Positions 1 to 12,789 of a DNA stretch of 64,000 bases are shown in pieces. Within the stretch, counting starts at the first letter, position 1. Each line of letters starts with the position of its first letter. Location of the stretch: NCBI GenBank assembly GCA_016748015.1, contig JAAOMT010000263.1, forward strand, positions 7,899-71,898, read 5' to 3'. A program made the position numbers and the translations under genes. This DNA comes from Geosiphon pyriformis. Taxonomy: Eukaryota > Glomeromycota > Glomeromycetes > Archaeosporales > Geosiphonaceae. The notes under the pieces are model-generated. The model saw only the letters and a program-made list of their open reading frames with translations. It searched no databases and was not told the DNA's origin.

Positions 1-167
1 GCAGCGGCAAAATACGAGGATCTTGTTGCTAAGACCAACCCATGAGCGTGAAAAGTTATCGCATTAGGTCCATTACCAACGGTAATTCTAACATCAGAAC
101 ATTTTTGGTTATTCAATAGGCTCGCAAAATCGAAAGACAAATCGTGGAGGAGTTGTTGGGATGCCAT
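1..167 (-). CDS. BTB-domain protein, N-terminal fragment (cut by window edge)
   Basis: Minus-strand reading frame starting at the ATG whose first base is 167 and running open off the left edge (55 codons seen). It begins MASQQLLHDLSFDF and continues through a BTB/POZ beginning (SDVRITVGNG, TFHAHGLVLATRSSYF). It is nearly the same as exon 1 of the copy at 32358 and close to exon 1 of the intact gene ending at 56611, so the full protein is expected to be BTB-BACK-TLDc of about 480 residues. BTB domains of this kind usually dimerise and bind cullin-3. Unlike the 32358 copy, this one keeps the frame at the RSSYF codons, so it may be functional. A conserved promoter block lies 118 bases upstream (285-311). 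Identity is firm; whether the gene is intact cannot be seen. Confidence 0.85.
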   Translation of the reverse strand, partial: MASQQLLHDLSFDFASLLNNQKCSDVRITVGNGPNAITFHAHGLVLATRSSYFAA

Positions 168-284
168 GAATATCCAGAAAGCAGTAGCTGAAAGAAGATT
201 ATCTTTTGCCCACTTGCTTATGTTTACCTTTAAAAAAAATCAATGAGACACGTATTAGAATCTGTGACGCAGTCTCTCATATCT

Positions 285-330
285 TAATCTGCAATTGATT
301 ATCACCGATAATAAGATTTTAGCCTAAAAT
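285..330 (-). promoter_or_regulatory. Conserved BTB-family upstream block with palindromic core
   Basis: The core at 285-311 reads TAATCTGCAATTGATT followed by ATCACCGATAA; the outer part carries GATTTTA. The same block lies upstream of the BTB genes at 32358 and 56611. The core is an imperfect inverted repeat, arms near ATCTGYGAT and ATCACAGAT. A TGACGCA box, also present at 32299-32305, lies between it and the ATG at 265-271. A transcription factor site is inferred from conservation; no binding data exist here. Confidence 0.5.
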
Positions 331-3190
331 TTTTTTTGATTTTATTTATAAATTTAAAATACATACTCAACTAATTTTATATAAAAAAACTGAATATAAC
401 ATTCAGAAACAAAGTTAAAAAATTGAAAAAAATTTTTGTATTAACAATTAAAAAATTAATATGTTAATTTTTTAGAAATAGAAATAAGAATTTTATGGAT
501 TATATTGTTCTAAACAAATTATTTATTTAATAAAATAAGTCATTAGTGTTGCATATTTTAGTTTTATTACAAAAATCTCGAAAAAATATTTTTTATTTAG
601 TAGTAATTATTAATAACAAAAGAAAATTAAAAACAATTTTTTGAAAATTAAAACATTGCACAAGTAAAACAAAGAAATTATCTATTCACTAAAAATTTCA
701 AACTTTATAAAAATAAATTTTTAAATATTTTTAATAGCTTGACTAAAATATTAAACAAATTCTACAAAAAAGATTATTTATTAAACCAAAAAACTGAATT
801 TAATTAATATAATAGCTTAATAAAAGTCAATAATAATGCAATTACACATACTAAAAATTAATACAAGTTAAAAAACACATTTTTATTTCAACAAAATTTC
901 AAGTTTAAAACTATTTTCAAGTTTTTTTGTATGAATCAAAGACTTTATACAATAAAACTTATAAAGTATTTTATAATTAAGACATTATCTTTCAATTAAA
1001 AAACAACAAATATGTTTGTTTTTTTTAATCTAAATAATAAATTGGTTAACTTAAAATTTTGATTAAGACTTAATTGCAACTTGAGAATTTTCACCAATTT
1101 TAAACCAAATTAAATTACAATATACGTTTTTTTTTCAAAAAATTAATAAAAATATAAAGTAATATTTTTCCTTTGACCCTAGCGATTAAATAAAAATAAA
1201 AATTATTTAATTTTCTTACCAAGATTCCTTCTTTATAACAAATTAAAATTCTTGATAGCATTCAAAATTGTAAACAATATCAAAGCCAAAATTAGTGTCA
1301 TTTTTACATTGTTAAGTTTTTTCTGAATGGTAGAGAGTTTTTGATTGACACTTTATTTAAAAATAAATTATTCAAAAATTTGACTCAAGTTCTAGCTTAA
1401 AACTATAAGGTAATTTTTCTTTCATATGTATTTTCTCAGCTAAAGATAACATCAATTTCACACTTTTACATCGTTTCATGTTTTAAAGGTGTAATAACTA
1501 AAAGCAGCAACTTTTAAAAAATATATAAATTCTTAAGACACTTTTGATTTCATTAAATAAATGAAAAAAAAGCAATAATATATATAAAATGATTTATAAC
1601 GTTTTGGGCTTAGAACGAAAATAAATGAATAGCTAAAACTACGACACCCTGTATTCCCTTAGTGGCAAGGTTTCAAGTTGCCACTAACCAAATTTTGAGT
1701 TCTATTGCTGCGGCAGATTAATTAACAAGAAACTCGGTATCAATAGGCTCTAAATAAATCTCTTCCAGAGTAATATTGACATATACAGTATTTCATTGTG
1801 TTAATTTAATCCAGAAAACTTTCGGTTAAAGCTTCTCAGAAAAAACCGCTATTTTTTTTTTAACTTGAAATGATGAGCTTTCAACAGAATGGACGAAGAT
1901 AATAATGTCACTTTGAATTTTTGACATTTAGAATAAGTTTATTTTACTTTGCCTACTATTATAAATTTCAAAAATTTTCTTTCCTAATCAATTTTCCACT
2001 AAAGGAAATAATTTCGAATAATTTATTTTACATATTTGCTTAAGTACATAATTAAGACTTTTTCTCATGACACAATCATTTCATATATTGTTTACCGTCG
2101 AAAAACCATTTCATACTGTTGTACCTGTTAATTGTGACAAAATTGAAAAGCATTTTTCATTGTCGGAAAATTATTAAGAATTATCAGATATCTATCAATC
2201 TTACTTTTTTTTTTTTTTTAAAAAAAAAAAATCCGATGCATCATTCAAACATTGATTAAATAGTAGTTTGTCTATTGTCCTTCTACCTGAGATTTTCCAT
2301 AGTAAGTGATGATCTTTTATAGAAATGGTTTAGTCTATTACTCGCCTTTTAGTCAAAAAGAAGATAAAAGTTGTCAATAATATGCAATTATTATTGAAAA
2401 TGCCAAAGCCCCTGACGTTAAATTCACCTACATATCCACGTGTTTGACCAAAGGTATCAATCTTTTTCAGGGCCGGGACTAAATCGGGCTAAAAACACAA
2501 AACTATTCAATCCTTATTAGGAAAAATCGGACTAGAAAAATCCCGTGCAATTGTATTACCGACCAGGTTCCCCAATAGTATAGGGACAAAATAGAACAAT
2601 CATTAATATAGGAAAATCATTAAAAAAAATCATCAGTCACCGCTAACGATATGATAAATGATATAGATGCCGTGAGCGATACTTTTTCGCAAAAGCTTTC
2701 CTTTGAATTGACCTTTCTTTCAACGGTTCCTTTTAAACGTTTTTTCTACCGACTACGCAGGAGTCTATGTATTTGTCAGACACGCACGTCATTCAGCCAT
2801 CTTTCTTCTCCTAGTACCCATTGTCCTCAAAGGCTTCAATTGTTCCATGTATTTTCTATAGTTTTGATTAATGCTGCGTTAAAAGTTTTATTATAAAAGA
2901 GGAGTCATTAAGAACAGGGTGAAAAACTTTCAAAGCTAAACGTAGCATTTCGACCACCATAAAAATCAAAGCTTTTCGTCTTTACATGCATCCTTTTATT
3001 ATGATTTGACGTCTTTTCGTAAAATTCACAAAAAAAAAATATTAAGTTTTTTAAGAAAAACGTTTACCACACGAAATTAATTTACCTTTTCGCAAAAAGA
3101 ATCCCACAATCTTATCGATTTCCTACAAAATTTAACGACCACGATCTGTTCAAAATTCTTCTCACGTTCAGTATACTTTTATAAATCATC
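331..3190. other. A+T-rich intergenic stretch, no gene recognised
   Basis: Long poly-A and poly-T runs with many stops in all frames; a T-run followed by an A-run lies at about 2207-2231. From about 1620 to 3190 the sequence is less extreme and may hold the promoter of the gene at 3218. The longest frame, 2651-2896, has no recognisable domain, neighbour support or splice context. Confidence 0.5.
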
Positions 3191-3217
3191 ATATTATAAC
3201 ATAGCAAAAGTTTCATC

Positions 3218-3354
3218 ATGCAACAAGAATTTGAAGGGTCTTCTACAGAGTACTTGGGTGACCTAGGTAAAATGCACGTGACCTACACTGATAACGTAAG
3301 GAATTCACAAAAACGATAATTTTTTTTTATTTGAAATTTATATATTTAAATATG

Positions 3355-3386
<32 letters not shown>

Positions 3387-4373
3387 TTGAATGAATGAAT
3401 GAAAATTAGATTGATAATGAATGGGAAGAATATGAAACAGACTATGGGTAAAATTTATATTTTAATTTTAATTTTAATTTAAATTCAAATAGAAAAAAGT
3501 TTTTATTTTTTTTCTTCATTTTTTCTTGTTTAATTTACTAATCAAGATCAAAAAAATTTTTAATAGTGGCAATAGCAGCAGCGGTGAAAGCAGTAACAGT
3601 AGCAGCAGTTGTAGTAGCTCCTCTACCTTTACTGCTTCCTATCATCCAAAACCTGACGACTTGATCCCAGCGCTTTTTTCTGATATTGAAGCTGATATTG
3701 GAGCTTATATTGAAGAACTCAGTGGGGAAGAGATAGAAGAGCTCTTTGAAAATGTATTTTCTCTTTCTCCAACATATAATATATATTTTTTTTGAACTCG
3801 TCTATATGATTTTTAATTAATTATTTTTTTAATTATTTTTTTGTTTATTTATCAATAATAAGGATAATGTACCTGCTGCTATTCATGCTTTTGTTGAAAA
3901 AGTCAAATTAGCAACGGAAGAACAGGAAGAACAATTACGTGAAAAAGCCGAAGAATTAAGAGGATTGAAGGAAACTTTTGAAAAATTAGAACAAGAATTT
4001 GTTGAAGTATGAAAATATTTAATGCTATTTACTTTCAATAATTTTGATCATTATATAATGTTTTTAATTATTAATTATTATTTTAATATTAGAAAAAGCC
4101 TATTGAGAAACGAATTGATACTGCTACTACTACTACTACTACTACTATTACCAAACTGTCAAGTAGACCACGGTAAGCATATTTATAACAAAGCATAATA
4201 TTCTTTTGGTTCAATATGATTTAAAATATCGCTAAAAAATATTTTCCTCCTACTTAATTATTTTGCTATTTAGATGGATTCATTGTCTTTACATTAATCT
4301 TTTAATTCCTTTCGTATTCTTTTTAGTGTTAAACATTTATGTTCACTACAGCCTTGAATCTTTAATTCAGTAA
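3218..4373 (+). CDS. Small coiled-coil, tail-anchored membrane protein (six exons)
   Basis: Spliced gene, exons 3218-3295, 3410-3447, 3567-3753, 3863-4006, 4093-4172 and 4274-4373, each join GT/AG and in phase, giving 208 residues. The start is the first ATG, MQQEFEGSSTEYLG. Residues 40-56 are Ser/Asn-rich, 102-150 form a charged helical stretch with coiled-coil character (VEKVKLATEEQEEQLREKAE), 161-167 are a threonine run encoded by an ACT microsatellite, and 177-199 are one hydrophobic helix (YINLLIPFVFFLVLNIYV) followed by nine residues. This is the layout of a C-terminal tail anchor: body in the cytosol, tail in the ER, mitochondrial or another membrane. I recognise no family. The hydrophobic last exon in the correct phase is the best evidence that the model is right. 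Function is unknown. Confidence 0.78.
3357..3386. repeat. (TTAT)n microsatellite in intron 1
   Basis: About seven and a half tetranucleotide units inside the first intron of the tail-anchored protein gene. Confidence 0.9.
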
Positions 4374-7300
4374 AAGTTATCGATATATATACAAAAACGA
4401 ACATTATATTCTAAAAAAAATTTTACACCAAAATTCTCACTTAAGCCTATGGTTGTTTTTTCTTTTTTATATTAAATTTATAACTTTTACCTTTTTCCGT
4501 TATATTCATCCCAAATTAAATTTCCCATTATTCTTTTTCTCAAGTTACCACCAACTTAGGCTTTTCATTTCTTGATCCTTTTAATTCTCGCATTAAAACT
4601 CACTCAACTTTAACACTGTAAGATTTTTCCTCCATCATTCCATGCATTTTTCACAATTCAATTCAAGTTTCATTATCGTATTAGTACAAATTCCCCCTTT
4701 TACCTTTTACCTTTTTACCTTTTACCTTTTTACCTTTTTACCTTTTTACCTTTTACCTTTACCCATTTAATTCTTTCAAAAATTACGATAGCAATCGGTA
4801 TGCAACGCTTAAAACATGAAAAAAAAAAAGTTTGGAATTTCATTTTTTTTCGCGGCATTCTAACCATAAATTTTATAACCCAATTTACACTTTTTTTTTT
4901 TGCTAGGTTATGAATTTAGTCTTTGTCTTTTTTGTTTTTATTTAGCCTCATTTTTTTCATCTTATTGAATCGCATTATTCAGCCATAATCGTATAAAATT
5001 TCCCATTATTCTTTTTTCGAATAAGGATATAAATAGATAATCTCCGAATAATGTAAATTTGTTCATGGTTAAATCATTTTTGGGAAACCGATTTGGTTCA
5101 AAATCACACAGTTCTGGTATACCAGTGTTCACCTGTACTCAGATGTCTTTATCCGGATAAAGCATCCAGCATCCTCTTTTGACTTTCTACTTTTCCCCCT
5201 CACCCAATTTAGCACTAGTGCAAGCCTCATCATATATGTAACAGTTAGCTAATAATACGATTATGTTGAAATAAAAAAAATACATGATTTTTTCAGTCTG
5301 AAACTAATTAGTTTTCTGCTAATTTTTTGGGTTGCATTATTTCAAAACTTTTTCCCTGCAAAAAGTGAATATGCAAAAATGATTAAAACATTTACAACAA
5401 TGGTGATTATGCAAACTCCTTATACATCATTTTTGATCAAGTATGCACTCTCACCGAATGAATAATTTCAATGATAGGCTTAATATCAATGAAACAAATC
5501 AAGCAGCATAAAACTTGTCTAGAATTCATTCGACCATAATAGCTGATAATTATTATGCATCTGGAATCATTAAAAGAGCAGCTTTTAAGTTTAAAAATGC
5601 AGTATCTTTATACAAAACTATTAAAGCATTTGTTCTGCAGGGATTCTAGATTTTTGCTTTTTTTGATTCAGACTTACAACCTTTTGGCATGATTTACTCA
5701 CTGCCGAGAGAAATTCATTAGAGTTAATTTGACTGTAAAAATCAATCATTACAGATGATTCCGCTTTCTATTGTTCTTGTCAACTTACAAATTGTGAAAA
5801 GAGATGTAGTTTCTTACCATAAATGGTAAGTGAATCCAATAAATGTACTTTGGATATAAAAATATTCACAAGAGAGTTTTAAGTTGATTGATTTTCTTAC
5901 TGGGAAGATTTATAAGACAATAAGTTGAGGATATCAATTAAAAATCTCGTTGGCGTTACATTTTTTTTTTTTTTTTGAAAGAATCCTCCTGCGTTGATTT
6001 TTCTATGATGCATGATAAAGTCGTAGGCCAGTAGTGTGAGCAATTATAAACATCGTTCTTTAGAGTTTATTAAAAAAAACTTTGATTTTTATTAATCCCA
6101 TTTGAAAGATTATATAATCATTAATTGGACCAAAGATTTTTAATTTGACTTAAAATTTTTCACCGATTTTAGATGTTTACGAAAACATTCAAAAATTTAT
6201 TTATTCCAAAAACAGTATTATAACAGTAAAGTTATATTTATCTTGAACTTAAATATTTTATCTCTCACAAATCAAGACTTGAAAATAATAAAAAATAAAG
6301 AATTTTATTTTTTGTTATTAATAAAAAAAGCTAGCAAACCAAAAAATCTTGGAATATAAAATCTTTCAAAATGGCTTATCTTTAAATTTTATTGACTTTG
6401 AAAAAATTGTGTTAATTTTAATTGTTCACATAAGTTCAATAATATAAGTTTAAAAAGTTTTCATAATTTAATATTATTTATTGTAATATTTTATTTGAAA
6501 TTACAAAATTATATTGTCAATTAATTAAAATTAGACAATAGTAAAAAAATAATGTGTTAAATATATATTTGTAATAATCTTAAAAAGTTACATATGGAAA
6601 GTATTAATTATTGATTTGTACATAAAAAAAATTTATTAATTATTAAATTTAATTAAACAAAAATTATTGGAAAAAAAAATACATTAATATAAATTTTTAT
6701 TATTAAATATTTGTCATTTATTAATTATTATTAATTATTATTATTCAAAAATCATTTAATTAATTAGTTTATTATTAATTTTAAATAAATTTACATTTTG
6801 CAAAAAATCAAAAATTTTTTGAATCATATTAATAAACAAAATAATTTTTTTAAATTTTAATTCAAAAATAAAAAGAAAACTTATTTGGGTTTTTTCGAAT
6901 TTTTTTAAAATATAATAATATTAATTTAAATTAAAATATTGTTAAAATTAATTATTGACAATTATTATTTTTTATTATAAATATATTAATAGTAATTTAC
7001 ATTTTATTTTGAAATAAACTTTTTTAATACTCAATATTTAATATTTAATATTTAAATATTAATAGGTTAAAAAAAAATTATTGAAATTAATAATCATTGA
7101 ATTAATAAAAAAATAAATTGTAAAAAATATAAATTATTATAAAAATACAACATAAAAATAAAATAAAAATTTTTATTTTATTTTTTATATTTTCCGTTAT
7201 TATTATTTTTAAAAATTATAATGTTTGATATTTTAAATAATACTTTTGTAATTATTTATTAAAAATGAAAAAATTGTAAAATATTTTAAACATAATACTT

Positions 7301-7400
7301 AATTTAAAATTTAAAAAATAAAAAATTTCAAAAAAAAAAAACTTTTTTCTATTATTCATCTCAATAATTATTTAAAAAATCTTATTTTTGATAAAAAAGT
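4374..7400. other. Intergenic region with a TTTTACC-type tandem repeat
   Basis: No gene recognised. At 4696-4763 the unit CCTTTTTA/CCTTTTA alternates about nine times in a pyrimidine-rich tract. From about 6060 onward the sequence becomes nearly pure A+T with stops in every frame. Confidence 0.5.
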
Positions 7401-7439
7401 TTTTTAATTGTTTCTTTAATCATTCTGTTTGAGTACAAA

Positions 7440-7915
7440 ACTATTATTGGTTCTAATATATTTTTATTATGAAAAAATTTGTTAGAAATTCTGGCTTTAA
7501 TCTTGTTAATAAGAATGTTTTTTTTTAGAAAAAAAGTGCTTTGAAAGATAACATTATTAATAAAAATATGTCTGTCAAAAAATTAGTTAGTTGGTCTTGA
7601 AGTTCTAAAGCTAATAATATTATTAAATCTGATAATATTAATATAAAAAAATAATTTTTGGTGGAAAAAACCAGTGTGAATTATGGTAAAAAAGATGTTT
7701 TAGATGGGAAAAATTTGAACTAAACACAAAAAAATCTAGATTAGTAATTAAAAAAGTATTGAGTACACCTTTGGCAAAAATCAAATTTCTGAATAAGGAT
7801 AAAAATAATGCTTTTTTAAATATTTTTGTAGTTTTTTCTCTTTTTTTAAAGAATCTAATCAATGTATTTATTAGAAAATTTTTTGCTTTAAATATCAGTT
7901 TGGACATAATAGTGG
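7440..7915 (+). pseudogene. Decayed coding stretch, possibly the 5' part of the LINE
   Basis: Plus-strand frames give protein-like segments such as FVRNSGFNLVNKNVFF, SALKDNIINKNMSVKKLVSW and, after a frame change, STPLAKIKFLNKDKNNAF. The Lys/Asn-heavy composition fits G-to-A decay of a once charged protein. It lies on the same strand as, and upstream of, the LINE relic; if the element at about 8.03-11.2 kb was inserted later, this could be its displaced first part. No domain is recognisable, so this is a weak call. Confidence 0.3.
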
Positions 7916-8029
7916 AAATTTTTTTTTAAAAATAATTAAAGATAATTAAAAAGTTGTTTATAAATATTAATGATTTTGAAAAGATCTTTACTTTTTTAAT
8001 ATTTGCTAAAATTAGGATTTCGATTAAAC

Positions 8030-8215
8030 CAAATTAAACTAAACTTTGGGTGTTGTTCAAGTTTGGTTCGAATTATGAACTAAACTTGAATTAAACAAAT
8101 TTTTCAAAGTAAATCTAGTTCAAGTTTGGCATTGAACTTTTTTAACAAGTCTAAATTTGGTTCAAGTCTGGTTTAAAGTTTATAAACTTGTTCAAGTTTA
8201 ATGGAATTAAAAAAT
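8030..8215. repeat. Left AGTTCAAGTTTGG repeat block
   Basis: Contains TTCAAGTTTGGTTCGAATT, GAACTAAACTTGAATTAAAC and AGTTCAAGTTTGGCATTGAA in close succession; it is the left arm of the suggested element. Confidence 0.55.
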
Positions 8216-11035
8216 GATATAACTTGTATTACTTATTCATCAATCATTACTTTATTTAATTACTATAATCAGTTAAAAAGATATATAAAATTATACATAT
8301 ATAACAATTTCTAACTTACCAAAATAAATTTATTGTTGGTATTATTTAATATTACTGAAAATTCAAAATCCAAAATAACAGAATTTGATAATCCAAATAA
8401 TTTAAATATTAATATATTTGGTAAATATAGTTTTTAAAGTAAAGTATAAAACTATTTTGATAAGTTTAAGTAAATAAAAAAAAACATCTAAATGTAAAAT
8501 CTCAAAATATGTGTATAAACTATTTTTTTGTTGAACTATGAGCATTACCAAACTCTTATAACACCATTTAAAGGCTTTTTATTAAACAGTATATGTTATA
8601 ATAAAAGAATATCATAAGAAAAAGCAAAATGTTCAGAAAAATTACAAATCAATTAAAAAAATGTTTCAACAGATAAAATTGTTATTTTTTTTTATGATTT
8701 TTCATCAATCTAACTAGAAAACTGTTTTAGTTTTCTATAATAACTGCTATTAACATTAATAATAAAAAACTTTGTAACATAATTACTATTTGGCTTATTA
8801 ATTGTTAACAATCACTTCTTACAGTAAAAAACCTTAAATTAATTAAAATATTTCAATATTTAAACTCTATTTTTCAACTTGATTGTGCTAATATAATTAA
8901 AAATAGAGTTATAGAACTTTATGTTTTGGATAAACAAGAATTAAGAATAAGTACTATTTTTATTATGAAATGTCTTTTTTTTTCACTTATATTTATAATA
9001 TAATAAGTATACTTAGGTACTATTAAATCCAAAATTTTTTTTACATTAAATTTCTGGATATCTCCTAATAACAAAATCTTTATCTCTGTTATTACTTATT
9101 ATATTAATAACAATTAAGACTTTTAATAAACAATAATTAATTTTGGATTAATAAGTAGATAACATAATAGAATAAATATTGCAAACAAATTTTTTAAAGT
9201 ATTAAAAGATTATAGAATTACATTAAAAGTACATATGTATATTCTTGTATGAATTTAAATTAGTTAATAATTAATAATAAGATTAGTATATTATGCAATA
9301 TATTAGTATTATTTAAGATTCAAAATTATTACAGTGCTCATATTATTGAAAACTATGTTTTTTTAATGTTAATTTAAGTTTATTATTGTTTCAAGCCAAA
9401 TTTTTAGCCAAAAAATTAAGAAAAAAGTTTAAGAAAGAGTTATACTTACTTTTTTTTTATATAAATTTATTATTAATTTTATTAGTTATAATCTAATTTT
9501 TTTTGACAGCTTTTTGCTATTATTCTTGATAATATTGCAAATAATAATACTTTTATAAAAAAGTTAGTGAGAAAATTAGAAAAAAAAATATTCAATAGAA
9601 TTCAGAAGACTTTTGATTTTAATGCTTTAATTATATTTTAAACTTGATAGTATAAACAGCTTTAAATAATATAAAAAATAATGTTTCTAAAGTATTTGTT
9701 AAAAACCCAAACTGAATATATTTATCTGAAATTTTTTTAATATAAACTTTGTATAAATTAAAAATTAGAAAACTTAACTCTGTAATTTATACTTTGCCCT
9801 AATGTTTTGAGCTCCTTAAACATGTTTGTAATGCATGTTAAATTAAATACTGTAAACCTATTCTGAATTGTTTTACCCAATAAAATTCTACTTACAACAT
9901 AATTAAGAATAGATTATTTTTTAAATTAGCAAGTTGTTTATTTCTGATTTTATAAATTTTAAATACAAAAATTTAAACTATAAATTTATAAACATTAAAC
10001 ATTCTTACTAGCACTCATATTAACTTTTATCAATATGTTATTTCACATAATTAGTGAGCTGTCTTTAATAAAATTGCTAAATTCCTTGAACTATTTAAGA
10101 ATATTATAATCAAAATATTAGCCAGTTTAAATAATACTGCTTTCTTAATTATTCTCCTTTTTAATATCATTCTTAAGCATATTGAAAACATAGTTGTTAA
10201 TAATAAATCTGTTAAAAAATTATAATTTTGTTTGTATTTATTTAGTTATTTATTTAAGACATTTAATATTAGATCCATTATTTGTTATAATGACTAAAAC
10301 AGTAAAAAAAAAGTTAATAAAATATTACTTTAAAACAAATACAATTGTAATGCTCTATACTACATTGAATCTAAAGAAAAAATTCTATTATTTCACAAAG
10401 AAGAAATTTTTAAATGATAATATTAATAAAACAAAAGAATTGTAAGTTATTAATTTATTCAAATAGTTTTATTTTCCAATTTTCACACAATAAATAAACT
10501 TTTAGAATGCATATTTTCTTTGAAATAGAGTATATATTAGATATTATACTAACATTAAATAACAGTTTTTTGTTAAATAACAATTTTAATAATATTATAA
10601 CATTAGTAACATAATTTATATTAAAGACAGATTTTAATAATAATGAGGAAAAATAACTTAACAAAATTAATTATTATATTTTTGAAAAGATGGCCAATAA
10701 AAAAATAAATATAATAACATAGTGGAAAGTATATTACAAAAAATATTTATCTAAATTAATATTTTATTAATAATTGAATATTTAGGCACATTAAATACAA
10801 TTTCTTTATTTTGTATATATAGTTTATAATTATTTGGCAATTCAAAAATAATCTGTTGTTTTTGAATGTGCTTTTTCTGCAGGTAAAAATATAATTACAG
10901 ATATAAGGTTTTACTTGGTGCCTAAAACTATGAAAGCAGCACAGTGTTTTCGATTATAGATACAAAAACCATTAAAAAAAATTTAATAATAATATAATAT
11001 AATATAATATTTTTAATAGTCAAATCTGAAAATGT

Positions 11036-11215
11036 TTATGAACTTCAAACTAAACTTGAACCAAACTTGTTACATGTGTTTAGATTTAGTTTAAGTTCAG
11101 TTATTTTAAGTCTGGTTCGAATTTAAGTTTAAGTTTAAAATTTTAACAAATTTTTTGTTCGAATTTAATCCAGTTTGGTGATTTGATTGAACTTAAACTG
11201 AACTAGACTGAACAT
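11036..11215. repeat. Right AGTTCAAGTTTGG repeat block
   Basis: Contains AAACTAAACTTGAACCAAAC, AGTCTGGTTCGAATTTAAG and GAACTTAAACTGAACTAGAC. Its reverse complement resembles the left block at 8030-8215. Confidence 0.55.
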
Positions 11216-12789
11216 TAAAACTCTAACTAGAATTATCTGTATATTATTTACTTTTAAATTAAATTTGCCACAAACAACAAAAAGCAAGAACTGTAAATAT
11301 TTTAGTAAACACTAATTTTAAGAAATCAGCTGTGTGTTTAGATTAGTTTATAGTAATCAAAAAAATTCTTATAAAAATATTAATGAAGACTATATATACT
11401 GTGCTAATTAAATTTGGTAAGATTAAAGTAATCAAAATACAATTAATAAGATTATGATAAAAAACTGTAATAAAATTTCCAAATTTGGTTTAAGTAAATT
11501 TTTTGGCTTCTAAATAGTCTATTTTTATTAGAAAAAATATAGTGTATATAGTAAAAATTAATAAAAACAAGAAATTATGGAATACTAAGAATTAATATAA
11601 AGTTTTGCTTTATATTTTGTCTATAGAAATAAATGTTCATAATTTGTAAAAATTTGTAGTCAATTGGTAAAAAAACATGTATTATTAATTATTATTTTGT
11701 AAAATATATTAGAACTAAATATGTAATAATCTGTTTTAACTATGAATTTTTTTTGAATAAGATAATAGAAATTACATTAGTATTAAGAAATACTAGTTTT
11801 TGTTGATCTTATTTGAGTTTAGCCAATTATGCTAAATATAAGAAGCTGAATTATATATTAATTTTATATGCTATTAGTAAAAAAGTTATTTTATTTATTT
11901 TTTTATGCAAAATTTTTTCAGATATAAATAGAAGCAAACTGGTTGTTATTTATGCTAAATAATCAACTTTTATTGCTTATTTAGTTTTATTTAGTGGTAT
12001 TTTTTGGACAAAGATTATTAGTAGTTCTTTATTTATTTATTTTTTATACAAAATAGTTTTTTAAAAATTAATTTTTTTTTAGTAATGAAGTTTTTTTTAT
12101 TAGTTATAATAAATGTAAATAATAAGTTTGCTATTTTTGAACACAGTCTTATCAGTTTTATGAAACAAATTAATAAGCTGGCTAAAAAGTTAAATGTATT
12201 TAAGTCAACAGTTTTTTAGTTTAATCCTGAATATTAGCCATTAATAATTTTTTTATTAAAAAATCAAGAAATAAATATAGTAATAAGTAAGAATTTAGAT
12301 ATAATTACTATTAGTAAAACTGTTATAAAAATAAAATTTCTTAATTTGTTAATTATCTTTAAAATAAAAAATAATATAAACAATCTATTAGATATAATTT
12401 TGGGTCTGTTAACCAAAGTAAACAATATTGGTTTGAGTTGAAGCAATTTTTTTTCTTAATGATTAATTTAGTCTGGAAAATTACTACATACAATATTATA
12501 AGTATCAATATTTTTGCCAAACAAAAAAATATTATTTATTAACATAAAGATTCTGATTGTTTGATTTTTATTGTTATAAAAACAAAATTGCAATTTAATA
12601 ATAAGCTTTAGTTAATAACCAAATTTGATAAAGTTCAAATTTTCACTTCTAATTTAAATAAAAAATTTTTAAATGCTGAAATAATAATAATTATGAATGT
12701 TTTTTTGGCATATTATATGTTAAAAATTAAGAAAATTCTAAGCCAACTGATTTTTGTTTGCTTGTTATTCAAAAATAGATTTTTAATAA

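Larger units (their letters stand above)
8030..11215. mobile_element. Probable terminal-inverted-repeat element, heavily decayed
   Basis: Two blocks of about 180 bp, 8030-8215 and 11036-11215, are built of variants of AAACTTGAACCAAACTTG and its complement (TTCAAGTTTGGTTC, AGTTCAAGTTTGG). Read inward they have the same sense, as expected for terminal inverted repeats of a 3.2-kb element. The interior is A+T-rich, includes an ATAAT microsatellite at about 10989-11010, and shows no recognisable transposase. The alternative is two unrelated patches of the same satellite. Boundaries are approximate. Confidence 0.4.

Noticed and set aside
2651-2896. 81-codon plus-strand frame in a less A+T-rich patch
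   Set aside because: No domain, no splice context and no conserved neighbour; could be chance.
4696-4763. TTTTACC repeat as a telomere-like array
   Set aside because: The unit does not match the TTAGGG type expected in fungi, and the array is short, pyrimidine-rich and internal.
6060-7400. A+T-rich stretch as a mitochondrial insertion
   Set aside because: No mitochondrial gene, tRNA or rRNA segment recognised; similar A+T blocks occur throughout the window.
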